A stretch of 64,000 nt of DNA. It comes from JBCBGF01 sp039193455. GTDB taxonomy: Bacteria; Pseudomonadota; Alphaproteobacteria; Rhodobacterales; Rhodobacteraceae. The stretch is from NCBI GenBank assembly GCA_039193455.1, contig JBCCWO010000002.1, forward strand, positions 124,001 through 188,000, read 5' to 3'. Shown here piece after piece: positions 8,883 through 16,912 of the stretch. Position 1 is the first letter of the stretch. Each line of letters starts with the position of its first letter. The notes beneath the pieces are model-generated. The model saw nothing but the letters and a program-made list of their open reading frames with translations, searched no databases and had not been told where the DNA came from. A program made the position numbers and the translations under genes.

Positions 8883-9880
8883 TCCGTCAATTCATTGACG
8901 CGTTCGATCAAGTCGACACCCATCTGGCGGAACAGATCGACGTAATCCAAAAGCACCCAGTTTTCCATGATCTGGGTGCGGCCCGCATCCGTTGCGCAGC
9001 GGTAGAAATCCATCACCCGCAGCGTCAGCGCCTTACCGGTCGCCGGAACGCCCAGGTAATCGCCTTGATGCGTCATCGTCATCGAGGGCCAGCCCGAGAC
9101 GGCGGCATAATTGCCGTCGCCAATCCGGCAGTAGTGATTGCCGCCTTTGCGGTCGGGAAACGCTTTGAGGAACGCCATCCGATGGTCGCTGACAAACCCC
9201 TCCCACCGGTAATTCGATCCAATCCCGCCGGGTCCGTACCACAGCATATCCTCATGCCAGCGGCCATCGGCGCCCGTTTGCCCGGGGGAGTGATGACTGT
9301 CGGGATCGTAGACATGCAAATCGTCCAGCATGCCTTCGACCACCTCAAGCGTCGTCGCTGCGTCACCGTCCGCCGGACACACCCCGTCATGCGTCGCGGG
9401 CCCGGGAAAGAGCATCTCGGTTCCAAGGAGCCGCGGATATGGCAGACGCCCGGCCTGCCGAGCAAGGTCCGGCAGATCGAAGATGATCTTGGCCTCTGCG
9501 ATCTGCCCCGCCTCGATCCGGTAGAACTCGCCTGAGCGCAGGAATGCCAGCTTGCCCGAGGGCGCCAGCCCAAACAGCGCGCGATCAAAGGTGCCGACAT
9601 AGTGCGTCACGGCGGCCACCCATATCCCGCCCGGGGCACGGATGTTCTGTCCGCCGATCAGGACTTCATCGCGCCGCCGCATGTGGGACAGGGCGCGGCG
9701 CAGGGGCAGCAGAAAGCCCTCAATCACCGCCGCGCGCCCCGACAGCCGGTTCACCGGATGGGCGATATCCCAGACTGAGTCGGGCGCGATGGCGGCTGCA
9801 GCGCAGGCCGCGAAATCGCTTTCGTCGGCTGCTGCGAGATTGCGCAATTTCGCCAGTAAATCATGCCTGTAGTCTGCCAA
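8873..9880 (-). CDS. Tandem SnoaL-like (NTF2-fold) protein, function unknown
   Basis: About 335 residues hold two SnoaL-like alpha+beta barrel domains, roughly residues 10-150 and 185-325. The second has DMLWYGPGGIGSNYRWEG, FPDRKGGNHYC and ENWVLLDYVDLFRQMGVDL. Such domains occur in polyketide cyclases, ester cyclases and many uncharacterised hydrolases. No specific reaction can be assigned. I placed the start at the TTG at 9880. A GTG at 9943 is in frame but would run through the upstream operator. It is transcribed divergently from the sugar transporter and shares its regulatory region, so co-regulation by the LacI protein is likely. A related protein lies at 15932-16912. Confidence 0.7.
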   Translation of the reverse strand: MADYRHDLLAKLRNLAAADESDFAACAAAAIAPDSVWDIAHPVNRLSGRAAVIEGFLLPLRRALSHMRRRDEVLIGGQNIRAPGGIWVAAVTHYVGTFDRALFGLAPSGKLAFLRSGEFYRIEAGQIAEAKIIFDLPDLARQAGRLPYPRLLGTEMLFPGPATHDGVCPADGDAATTLEVVEGMLDDLHVYDPDSHHSPGQTGADGRWHEDMLWYGPGGIGSNYRWEGFVSDHRMAFLKAFPDRKGGNHYCRIGDGNYAAVSGWPSMTMTHQGDYLGVPATGKALTLRVMDFYRCATDAGRTQIMENWVLLDYVDLFRQMGVDLIERVNELTDHS

Positions 9881-9900
9881 CCGCCCCGAACGCTCCGCCG

Positions 9901-9922
9901 TTTTTGAACACGAATGCAAAAA
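9901..9922. promoter_or_regulatory. Putative LacI-family operator O1
   Basis: This 22-bp site starts TTTTTG, has a central CG at 9911-9912 and ends TGCAAAAA. It matches the better palindrome at 9956-9977 at 18 of 22 positions. The centres are exactly 55 bp apart. It lies just upstream of the proposed TTG start of the divergent SnoaL-like gene. Binding by the LacI regulator at 14898-15902 is inferred. Confidence 0.55.
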
Positions 9923-9926
9923 AAGC

Positions 9927-9956
9927 TTGGCAAAACGACACACCCGAGTCTAGCCT
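9927..9956 (+). promoter_or_regulatory. Putative promoter of the sugar ABC transporter operon
   Basis: TTGGCA at 9927-9932 and TAGCCT at 9951-9956 are separated by 18 bp, a plausible -35/-10 pair. The -10 abuts the downstream operator, so a bound repressor would block initiation. The start codon of the ATPase gene is about 48 bp further on. Prediction by eye only. Confidence 0.4.
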
Positions 9957-9977
9957 TTTTGCAAACGTGTGCAAAAA
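9956..9977. promoter_or_regulatory. Putative LacI-family operator O2
   Basis: This is a near-perfect 22-bp palindrome: TTTTTGCA, AACGTG, TGCAAAAA. It has a central CG at 9966-9967 and one mismatched pair between the arms. The CG centre with flanking A/T is the usual LacI/GalR operator form. It overlaps the expected transcription start of the transporter operon. Confidence 0.65.
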
Positions 9978-10003
9978 CACGGAACCATCACGGGGGTGCC
10001 GCC

Positions 10004-11053
10004 ATGGCTGAGATCCAGCTGCGCAATGTCTCAAAACGCTGGGGCAGTTTCGTGGGTGTCGACGACTTCAATCTGACGATCGCTGATAAGGAGTTTCTGG
10101 TGCTCCTTGGCCCGTCGGGCTGCGGCAAAACCACGACCATGCGCATGATCGCAGGGCTTGAGGATCCCACGGGTGGCGAGATTGCTATCGACGGCAAGGT
10201 GGTCAACGATCTCGAACCCAAGGACCGTGACGTGGCCATGGTGTTTCAGTCCTACGCGCTCTACCCGAACATGAGCGTCTACGAAAACATCCGCTTCCCG
10301 CTGAAGGTGCGCGGTATCGACACCGCCGGGCACGATGCCAAGGTGCGCCGCGCCAGCGCGATGGTTGAGCTGGACGATTTTCTCCACCGCAAACCCGCAG
10401 AACTCTCGGGCGGCCAGCGCCAGCGCGTGGCCCTTGCCCGGGCAATTGTGCGCGAACCCAACGTCTTCCTGATGGATGAGCCGTTGTCGAACCTCGACGC
10501 CAAGCTGCGGGTCTCGACGCGGGCGCAGATCAAGAACCTCAGCCACGAGCTGGCGGTGACGACGGTCTACGTGACTCACGATCAGATCGAGGCGATGACG
10601 CTGGCCGACCGGGTCGTCGTGATGAAGCAGGGCGTCGTCCAACAGGTCGGCAGCCCGACCCAGATCTATGACAAGCCCGCGAATACGTTCGTCGCCAGCT
10701 TTATCGGCAGCCCGGCCATGAACCTGATCGAGGGGCAGATGACAGGTGGCACCTTCACGGCGCCCCACACCTCGATCCCCGGCTTCTCGGCCCCGGACGG
10801 CCCTGTCACCTTGGGCTACCGCGCCGAGGATGCGTCGGTCGTGCCGTCAGGCGGCCAGATCAATGCGCCGATCTACACGCTTGAGCTTTTGGGCGATGCC
10901 ACGATGGTCACGGTGCGGATCGACCACGCGCTGGTCAGCGTGAAAGCCGACAAGGCCTATCGCGCCGAGATCGATGACACCGTCTCGATCAGCATCCCAT
11001 CCGAGATCTGCCACCTCTTCGATGGAAAGACAGGCGAACGCATAGAGGCCTAG
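10004..11053 (+). CDS. Sugar ABC transporter ATP-binding protein (UgpC/MsmK/MalK type)
   Basis: The 349-residue protein has Walker A GPSGCGKTT at residues 36-44, signature LSGGQRQR, Walker B FLMDEPLSNLDAKLR and a switch His in VTHD. After residue 240 comes the C-terminal TOBE/OB regulatory domain seen in MalK-type carbohydrate ATPases. It energises the permease pair encoded at 12478-14407. I chose ATG at 10004, where MAEIQLRNVSKRWG begins the family match. In-frame codons upstream run through the operators. It is the first gene of the transporter operon, expected to be repressed through the two operators just upstream. Confidence 0.93.
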   Translation: MAEIQLRNVSKRWGSFVGVDDFNLTIADKEFLVLLGPSGCGKTTTMRMIAGLEDPTGGEIAIDGKVVNDLEPKDRDVAMVFQSYALYPNMSVYENIRFPLKVRGIDTAGHDAKVRRASAMVELDDFLHRKPAELSGGQRQRVALARAIVREPNVFLMDEPLSNLDAKLRVSTRAQIKNLSHELAVTTVYVTHDQIEAMTLADRVVVMKQGVVQQVGSPTQIYDKPANTFVASFIGSPAMNLIEGQMTGGTFTAPHTSIPGFSAPDGPVTLGYRAEDASVVPSGGQINAPIYTLELLGDATMVTVRIDHALVSVKADKAYRAEIDDTVSISIPSEICHLFDGKTGERIEA

Positions 11054-11148
11054 CCTCACACGGATCCCCGGACAGATCATTCGGGGTTGGTCGTCGGGTG
11101 CGTGATTGCAAGGCGCACTCGCCAATAGAAAGAAACAGGGAGAAATAA

Positions 11149-12402
11149 ATGTTTCTGAAACAGTTTGCTCTTGCTGGCGCAATGGTGGGCCTGATGGGCT
11201 CTGCCGCTTTTGCCGCCGGCCATGCCAACTGCGGACCCGAAGGCAAATCGATCCGCATCCTTGCCAGCGACTTCCCCGCGATCCACGCGGTTGCCGGAAC
11301 GGCGGAAGAATCCTGCGGTGCCGCCGCTGGTGAATTCGTCCGCAACCACACGACCGAAGCGCGCGACATCATGAATGCCGCGCTCACGCCGAACCCGTCC
11401 GAGTACACGTCGGTCATCGTGGCCAACGCGACGCTGACACAGCTGATGAATGATGGCCTTGTGCGTCCGCTGAACGATCTGGTCGCGACCTATGGTGAAA
11501 ACATCCCGCAGAACCTGCAGATCACCATCGATGGCAACGTGATGGCGATCGCGTTCATGGCCAATTCGCAGCATCTCTTTGCGCGTACGGATATCCTCGA
11601 AGAGGTCGGCGTCTCAGAAGTGCCTGCGACATACGAGGATGTGCTTGCCGCAGCCGAAGCAATTCGGGCCGCTGGCATCATGGAACATCCCATTGTGATG
11701 AACATGCAGGTCGGCTGGAATGTCGCCGAGTCCTTTAACATCATCTACATGGCGCATGGCGGCGAGTTCTTTGAACCCGGCACCGCGAACCCCGCGGTCA
11801 ACAGCGAGGCGGGCATCGCCGCGCTTGAGATGATGAAGCGGCTTGCGGAATACGCGCATCCCGATCACCTCAGCCAGGCCTCGAATGAGACCCAAGCCAC
11901 GTGGGAGGCCGGTCAGGCTGCTCTTGGGTTCATGTGGGGCTCGCGCGGGGCGGTGATCCTTGATGATGAAGGCTCGACACCCGAGGTGACCGGAAACACC
12001 GTACTGGCCTCTGCCCCCGTGGTGGACGGTATCGGTGTCCCCGGCGCGACGCTCTGGTGGGACGGCTTCACCATCGCGGCCAACGTCCCTGATGACGAGG
12101 CGGAGGCGACCTTCGCGGCGCTGGCCAGCGCGCTGACACCCGATATGGTCGCTGCGAACAACGATGATGCGGTCTGGCTGCTGGATGGGTTCAACCCCGG
12201 TCCCGCCGCTGCAGGTGTCGCCGCGACGGCTCAGGGCGGGGCCAAGCCCTACCCGATGGTGCCGCAGATGGGCCTGTTGCATAACGCGCTGGGCGCCGAA
12301 CTCAGCGACTTCCTGCAAGGCAATGAGAGCGCCGAGCAAGCGCTGGCAGATGTCGAGGCCGCCTACATCACCACGGCAAAAGAAGCAGGCTTCCTGCAGT
12401 AA
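11149..12402 (+). CDS. Sugar ABC transporter substrate-binding protein
   Basis: This 417-residue protein has a Sec signal peptide, with a hydrophobic core from about residue 8 and probable cleavage after AAFA near residue 23. A type-1 extracellular solute-binding fold follows, with segments such as NNDDAVWLL and PQMGLLHNALGAEL late in the chain. It would bind oligosaccharide in the periplasm and deliver it to the permeases downstream. A GGGAGAA ribosome site lies 5 bases before the ATG. Galactosides are the inferred ligands, because cytoplasmic alpha- and beta-galactosidases are encoded next to it. The hairpin after its stop fits higher expression of this gene than of the permeases. Confidence 0.9.
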   Translation: MFLKQFALAGAMVGLMGSAAFAAGHANCGPEGKSIRILASDFPAIHAVAGTAEESCGAAAGEFVRNHTTEARDIMNAALTPNPSEYTSVIVANATLTQLMNDGLVRPLNDLVATYGENIPQNLQITIDGNVMAIAFMANSQHLFARTDILEEVGVSEVPATYEDVLAAAEAIRAAGIMEHPIVMNMQVGWNVAESFNIIYMAHGGEFFEPGTANPAVNSEAGIAALEMMKRLAEYAHPDHLSQASNETQATWEAGQAALGFMWGSRGAVILDDEGSTPEVTGNTVLASAPVVDGIGVPGATLWWDGFTIAANVPDDEAEATFAALASALTPDMVAANNDDAVWLLDGFNPGPAAAGVAATAQGGAKPYPMVPQMGLLHNALGAELSDFLQGNESAEQALADVEAAYITTAKEAGFLQ

Positions 12403-12410
12403 CGACCTTC

Positions 12411-12439
12411 GGCGCGGGGCTTTTTACGGGCCCCGCGCC
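12411..12439 (+). terminator. Perfect 10-bp hairpin between binding protein and permease genes
   Basis: GGCGCGGGGC at 12411-12420 pairs perfectly with GCCCCGCGCC at 12430-12439 around a 9-base loop. No T-run follows. The position, 9 bases after the binding-protein stop, fits a partial terminator or an mRNA 3'-end stabiliser that raises the binding-protein to permease ratio. Confidence 0.6.
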
Positions 12440-12477
12440 ACCTCACAAGTCTGACCGGGCGCGACAGGGACGGGGAT

Positions 12478-13512
12478 ATGAAGCACAAGACGTTTTTCTG
12501 GTTCATTCTGCCCACACTGGCCGCCATGACGCTGTTCATCGCGCTCCCCATCGTTTCGGTCTTTGTCCAGTCACTGCATGTCGAACACGAACAGGTTCTG
12601 ATCACGGTCGAAAACTGCGGCCCGTTCGGCTGCACCGAATCCACGACAGTTGATCAAGAGGCCACCCGCGCCCTGCAACAGGATGCCCCGCTTGGCCGGT
12701 TCAACGGGCTGGGAACGTACACGAACCGGGCGCACCTTGCCTTTGCCGAGGTTGGCGAGGCCTGGCAGACAACCGACAGCCTGGGCGCGTTCTTTGACCG
12801 GGTAATGGACCTGCCATTCTACCGCGCGCTCGCGTTCACCCTGACCTACACCTTTGTCGTGACGCCGTTCGTTCTGGTCCTTGGCCTTGCGATTGCGGTG
12901 GGCGTCAACAACCTGCCCAAGATGTTCAAGGGGCTGACGATCTTCATGTCGCTCCTGCCGATGATGGTCCCGCCCGTGGTGGGCGCGCTGATCCTGCTCT
13001 GGATGGTCGATGCCGAGGGGATCATCGGCGCAACGATCCAGAACATCTTCAACGACCCGTCGCTCAGTATCCGCGCCTCGGGCCCGCGTATGTGGATCAT
13101 GCTGATCGTCTACGGCATCTGGTCGTCGATCCCGTTCAGTTTCATTGTCTTTTACGCAGGCCTGCAAACCGTGCCGGAAGACACGATGGAGGCGGCTGTG
13201 GTCGATGGCGCGTCCAAGTGGCAGCGCATGCGCCATGTCGTCGTTCCCCACCTGATGCCCCTTGTTGTCTTCATCACGCTCATCCAGCTGATGGACAATT
13301 TCCGCGTCTTCGAGCCGATCGTCAGTTTCCAGGCGCAGGCCTATGCCCAATCGCTCAGCTGGATCATCTTCAACGACCTACGCGAGGCGGGGAACCCGCT
13401 TTACGGGTCGGCGGGGGCCACCTCGATGCTAACAATTCTGGGCGTCGTGATCCTTTTGTCGCCGGTGCTGGTGCGCACCTATCGCGACTTCACCCGCAAA
13501 TCGTCTCACTAA
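12478..13512 (+). CDS. Sugar ABC transporter permease 1 (MalF-like)
   Basis: The 344-residue membrane protein has an N-terminal helix (FWFILPTLAAMTLFIALPI), then an extended periplasmic insert of about 80 residues, then five more helices. The EAA loop is present as EAAVVDGASKWQRMRHVVVPHL, where it contacts the ATPase. The large loop after helix 1 is typical of MalF-type subunits. It pairs with the product of the next gene to form the channel. A GACGGGGAT stretch before the ATG is a modest ribosome site. It follows the hairpin that separates it from the binding-protein gene. Confidence 0.9.
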   Translation: MKHKTFFWFILPTLAAMTLFIALPIVSVFVQSLHVEHEQVLITVENCGPFGCTESTTVDQEATRALQQDAPLGRFNGLGTYTNRAHLAFAEVGEAWQTTDSLGAFFDRVMDLPFYRALAFTLTYTFVVTPFVLVLGLAIAVGVNNLPKMFKGLTIFMSLLPMMVPPVVGALILLWMVDAEGIIGATIQNIFNDPSLSIRASGPRMWIMLIVYGIWSSIPFSFIVFYAGLQTVPEDTMEAAVVDGASKWQRMRHVVVPHLMPLVVFITLIQLMDNFRVFEPIVSFQAQAYAQSLSWIIFNDLREAGNPLYGSAGATSMLTILGVVILLSPVLVRTYRDFTRKSSH

Positions 13513-13525
13513 GGGGAAGCGCGCC

Positions 13526-14407
13526 ATGGCAACCAAAGCACAAACCCGCGTCACGCCGCTCACGATCTTCTCCGTCGCCTTCGTGATCCTCTGGCTGATC
13601 ATCGCGTCCTTCCCGTTTCTCTGGACGCTCTGGGGCAGCTTTAAGGTGCAGGCCGATTTCTTTTCGCGCGCCGACTGGACCAACGCGCTCTACGGTGTGT
13701 TCACCGAGCAGGAAACCGGCGGGCCATTCACCGGGCGGGGCTATGTCGGCGCGTGGGTGCAGGAAGAGTTCTGGCGCCCGGTGCTGAACACGCTCATCGT
13801 GGTGGTCTTCACGGTTGTGATCTCGCTCACCTTTGGAACGCTCGGCGGCTATGCGCTCGCACGCTCGGGGTTCCGCTATGCCTTCTGGCTCTTGATGCTG
13901 GCACTGGTGTTCCGGGCGATGCCGCACATTACCTTGGTCTCGGGCTACCTCTTGCCTTTCTTTGAGTGGAATATCTGGGGTATTCTGCCGACAACCATCA
14001 TTGTGTTGGTCGCGATCAACCAGCCCTTTACCCTGTGGATGCTGCATTCATTCTTCCTCAATATCCCCAAGGACATGGACGAAAGCGCCATGGTTGATGG
14101 CTGCACCCGGTTCCAGGCGTTCTGGCACGTGATCATCCCGGTCATGTGGCCCGGCGTGATCACCACGGGTCTGTTCAGTTTTCTGCTGGCCTATAACGAC
14201 TTTGCCGTCACCGCGATGCTGCTGAGTTCCGAGAACCAGACGATGATCCCAGCCGTCGTCAGCTTCCTTGGCACCACGCAAGAGGCGGGCAATGTGATGT
14301 TTGCCGTGGCCGCCGTGGTTTCGGCCACCGCGCCGCTCTTCGTGCTTGTCCTGTTCTTCCAACGCCAGATCGTCAGCGGGCTCACCGCCGGTGCCGTCAA
14401 GGGGTGA
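13526..14407 (+). CDS. Sugar ABC transporter permease 2 (MalG-like)
   Basis: This 293-residue permease has six predicted helices and an EAA-type loop, ESAMVDGCTRFQAFWHVIIP. Its C-terminal helix ends near the last residues. The first helix (FSVAFVILWLIIASFPFLWTLWGSF) is standard for MalG-like subunits. It completes the transporter. An AGGGGAAG sequence about 5 to 8 bases upstream of the ATG at 13526 serves as ribosome site. The TGA shares bases with the start of the following exported-protein gene, so the latter is probably made by coupled translation. Confidence 0.9.
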   Translation: MATKAQTRVTPLTIFSVAFVILWLIIASFPFLWTLWGSFKVQADFFSRADWTNALYGVFTEQETGGPFTGRGYVGAWVQEEFWRPVLNTLIVVVFTVVISLTFGTLGGYALARSGFRYAFWLLMLALVFRAMPHITLVSGYLLPFFEWNIWGILPTTIIVLVAINQPFTLWMLHSFFLNIPKDMDESAMVDGCTRFQAFWHVIIPVMWPGVITTGLFSFLLAYNDFAVTAMLLSSENQTMIPAVVSFLGTTQEAGNVMFAVAAVVSATAPLFVLVLFFQRQIVSGLTAGAVKG

Positions 14408-14901
14408 TGCGGCAGCGGGTCGGTCGCCCGGCGGGTCACGCATCCCGCATCCGGCGTGAACGCCCGGTGATGTCGCTCGTTGCCGCGATTGTAGCGGCGA
14501 TGCTGCTCCTCGGCACCGCTGCGGCAGCGCAGGTGGCCGAGGTCACCCGGCGGATCGAGGTGGCCGGCTCCGTGCCGACCGTGGTGGGGCGGCCGCAAAA
14601 GCTGTCGCCGGATTGCGAACACACAGTGCCCGAGGTCACAATCCTCGAGGTCCCCGCTGGCGGCGAGGTGGCTGTGCAACCGGCCCGGTATCCTATGGGA
14701 GATGTCGCCGTCGGACGCGTCGCGGGCAATGAGGACAAGCCTGACTGCGATGCGGCCGAGGTTGACGGGGTCGAGGTAGTCTATACGCCCCGCGACGGGA
14801 CACGGCGGGACCGTCTCGTCCTGCAAATGACCTACCAGTTGGGTGGCGGAGAGCCAGATCAGGTGATCCTTCTCACGCTTGATATCGAGGTGGCACAGTG
14901 A
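14407..14901 (+). CDS. Small exported protein of unknown function
   Basis: The product is about 164 residues with an N-terminal hydrophobic segment, MSLVAAIVAAMLLLGTAAAA, then AQ as a likely signal-peptidase site. The mature part is rich in Val and Glu and carries two cysteines, in SPDCEHTVP and KPDCDAAEV, about 45 residues apart, which could form a disulphide. I do not recognise a family. The ATG at 14407 overlaps the permease stop; a second ATG at 14470 starts directly at the signal peptide and may be the true start. Position between permease and regulator suggests a periplasmic helper of this sugar system. Confidence 0.6.
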   Translation: MRQRVGRPAGHASRIRRERPVMSLVAAIVAAMLLLGTAAAAQVAEVTRRIEVAGSVPTVVGRPQKLSPDCEHTVPEVTILEVPAGGEVAVQPARYPMGDVAVGRVAGNEDKPDCDAAEVDGVEVVYTPRDGTRRDRLVLQMTYQLGGGEPDQVILLTLDIEVAQ

Positions 14902-15902
14902 CCGGCAAAGTCACCTCTCTCGAAGTGGCCGAGCTTGCGGGGGTCAGCCGGTCGGCTGTCAGCCGCGTTTTCACCCCCGGGGCAAGCGTTTCCGAAAAAA
15001 CCGCGGCCAAGGTCCGCCGCGCGGCGGATAAGCTGGGCTACCGTCCCAATGTCCTCGCCCGATCCCTGATGACCGGGCGCAGCCGTATGATCGGGCTGGT
15101 CGTCGCGTATCTGGACAACCACTTCTACCCCGGTGTTCTGGAACGCCTGTCAAACGCGCTTCAGGCCAACGGCTACCATGTTCTGGTCTTCATGACGTCG
15201 CAGGACGAGGGCAACCTGGATCGGATCGCCGAAGAGATCCTGGACTATCAGGTTGATGGGCTGATCCTTGCCTCGGTTGCCATGACATCCGACATCGCCG
15301 CGCGCTGCCGGGCAACGGGGGTGCCCGTCGTCCTGTTCAACCGCCGCCAGGGCGAAGCGGGCGAACTGGCCGTGGTGTCCGACAACCACAAGGGCGGGCG
15401 GATGATTGCGGATCACCTCGTGTCCCTCGGGCGCACCCGCATTGCCCATATCGCAGGCTGGGACGGTGCATCGACCCAGCACGACCGTGAGGTCGGGTTC
15501 TTGGAAGGTCTCGCAGCCGCCGGTCTCGATCTTTTCGCGCGCGAAACCGGGAACTTCCGGCCCGAGCAGGCACAGGATGCCGCGCGGCGCATGTTTGCCG
15601 CTGACACCCGGCCAGATGCGCTGTTCGTCTCAAACGACTACATGGCCTTCATGGTGATGGATGTTCTGCGCAGCGAGCTTGGCCTGCGCATCCCCGAAGA
15701 TGTGGCCGTCGCCTCGTTCGACGACGTGCCTGTGTCGAGCTGGCCCAGCTATAGTCTGACAAGCGTCCGCCAGAACGCCGACGCGATGGTGTCCGCCACG
15801 GTCGAGATGATGGTGGCCAAGATCGAGGGGCGTGCGGTGACCGCGCCCGCGCCATTGCCGGTCGAACTCATGGTGCGGGGGTCGACGAACGGGCGGGGCT
15901 GA
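14898..15902 (+). CDS. LacI-family transcriptional regulator
   Basis: The 334-residue protein has an N-terminal LacI helix-turn-helix (SLEVAELAGVSRSAVSRVF) with a hinge helix around PNVLARSLMTGRS. A periplasmic-binding-protein-like sensor domain follows. The GTG start at 14898 overlaps the preceding gene as GTGA. It is the only DNA-binding protein in the galactoside island and the obvious candidate for the two operators before the ATPase gene. It would repress transport without galactoside and derepress on sugar binding. Because it is the last gene of the transporter operon, it is probably autoregulated. The effector is inferred. Confidence 0.9.
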   Translation: MTGKVTSLEVAELAGVSRSAVSRVFTPGASVSEKTAAKVRRAADKLGYRPNVLARSLMTGRSRMIGLVVAYLDNHFYPGVLERLSNALQANGYHVLVFMTSQDEGNLDRIAEEILDYQVDGLILASVAMTSDIAARCRATGVPVVLFNRRQGEAGELAVVSDNHKGGRMIADHLVSLGRTRIAHIAGWDGASTQHDREVGFLEGLAAAGLDLFARETGNFRPEQAQDAARRMFAADTRPDALFVSNDYMAFMVMDVLRSELGLRIPEDVAVASFDDVPVSSWPSYSLTSVRQNADAMVSATVEMMVAKIEGRAVTAPAPLPVELMVRGSTNGRG

Positions 15903-15911
15903 AAACCCCGC
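15893..15911. terminator. Hairpin between the convergent LacI and SnoaL-like genes
   Basis: GCGGGG at 15893-15898 pairs with CCCCGC at 15906-15911 across a 7-base loop that contains the LacI TGA. The gene on the other strand ends at 15932, so the hairpin may serve both directions. There is no clear T-run. Confidence 0.45.
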
Positions 15912-15931
15912 ACGCATGATGGCCAAATCGA

Positions 15932-16912
15932 TCAGCCGGTGCTCAGCAGGATCTGCTTCCAGATTGCGGTCTCATCGATAAGCGTCCATTCGCGGCGCAG
16001 TCCGCGCGGCCCGAACTCGGCATGCGTGATGCCCATCACAGTGACCTCGGCCCCGGTGGGTGCGCCGAAGGTGCCCCAGCCATCATGGCGGCCATGCAGG
16101 CTCCACCGGACTGCCGCGCGGGGCGGCATAGATGCGTCCTCGCGCCCGATCACGTGATGGACAGTGAAGGCAGCGCTCGGAAACGCAGACCGCAGACCCA
16201 GCCAATGGGCATCCGCTGCGGCGTGGCCGTGGGTGTGCACATGGCCGGCATAGGCCAGTTCACACGCGCGGTCGTATTCGACCGGGATGACCGAGAACTC
16301 CGCCGCCATGATCCGCGTCAGGATCTCGGCCAGCCGCGCGCCCCACGGGCTGTCGTTCCCGCGCCCGGTATAGGGCCCGGGCCGGTCAATGGCGTGGGTG
16401 AACGGGCGAACGCAGTGATCCGGCCCGCCCTCGCGCGCGATCAGATCGCGGGTCCAGTCCACGACGTCCCCGCCCATCTGCCGCACGATGGCGCCCTGGT
16501 CGCGAACCAGCCATTCATCGGTGACGGCGTTCCCGTCGCAATAGCAATCCGCGAGGATCCGATAGCCCACCCGTCGCCCGGTCGGCGCGCCATACATGCC
16601 CGGCCCGCGATGCGTGGCCCAGCAGTAAAGGCGGTGGGACGACAAATAGGAGGTGGGCGAGACCTCGCACCAGATCACATCTTCACCGGGCAATTCGCGA
16701 TCCGGAAACTCGGCGAGCGTCGCCTGCGTTGCCGCGATGATCCCGGCATTGCCCACAACGACCGAGGCAGGCGAACGCACGATCAGATCGGGGCCATAAT
16801 AGTCGGTGAGCCTGTCGATCCCCCGGTCTTCCCAAATCTCGCGGGTGATCCCGAGGACAAAGTCTTCTTCATCGCGCCAGCGGTCGTCGAAACCGGGGCG
16901 AAAGGCCATCAT
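15932..16912 (-). CDS. Tandem SnoaL-like (NTF2-fold) protein coupled to soeC
   Basis: The protein has 326 residues with two SnoaL-like domains, about 20-165 and 190-325. Segments include YYGPDLIVRSPASVVVG, FPDRELPGEDVIW and DEWLVRDQGAIVRQMGGD. The last resembles ENWVLLDYVDLFRQMG in the protein at 8873-9880, so the two are distant relatives. The ATG at 16912 overlaps the soeC stop by four bases, placing it as the last gene of the molybdoenzyme operon. Neither a substrate nor a reaction can be named. An in-frame extension into soeC was rejected. Its coupling to a respiratory enzyme is unusual and suggests a role in the same physiology. Confidence 0.72.
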   Translation of the reverse strand: MMAFRPGFDDRWRDEEDFVLGITREIWEDRGIDRLTDYYGPDLIVRSPASVVVGNAGIIAATQATLAEFPDRELPGEDVIWCEVSPTSYLSSHRLYCWATHRGPGMYGAPTGRRVGYRILADCYCDGNAVTDEWLVRDQGAIVRQMGGDVVDWTRDLIAREGGPDHCVRPFTHAIDRPGPYTGRGNDSPWGARLAEILTRIMAAEFSVIPVEYDRACELAYAGHVHTHGHAAADAHWLGLRSAFPSAAFTVHHVIGREDASMPPRAAVRWSLHGRHDGWGTFGAPTGAEVTVMGITHAEFGPRGLRREWTLIDETAIWKQILLSTG

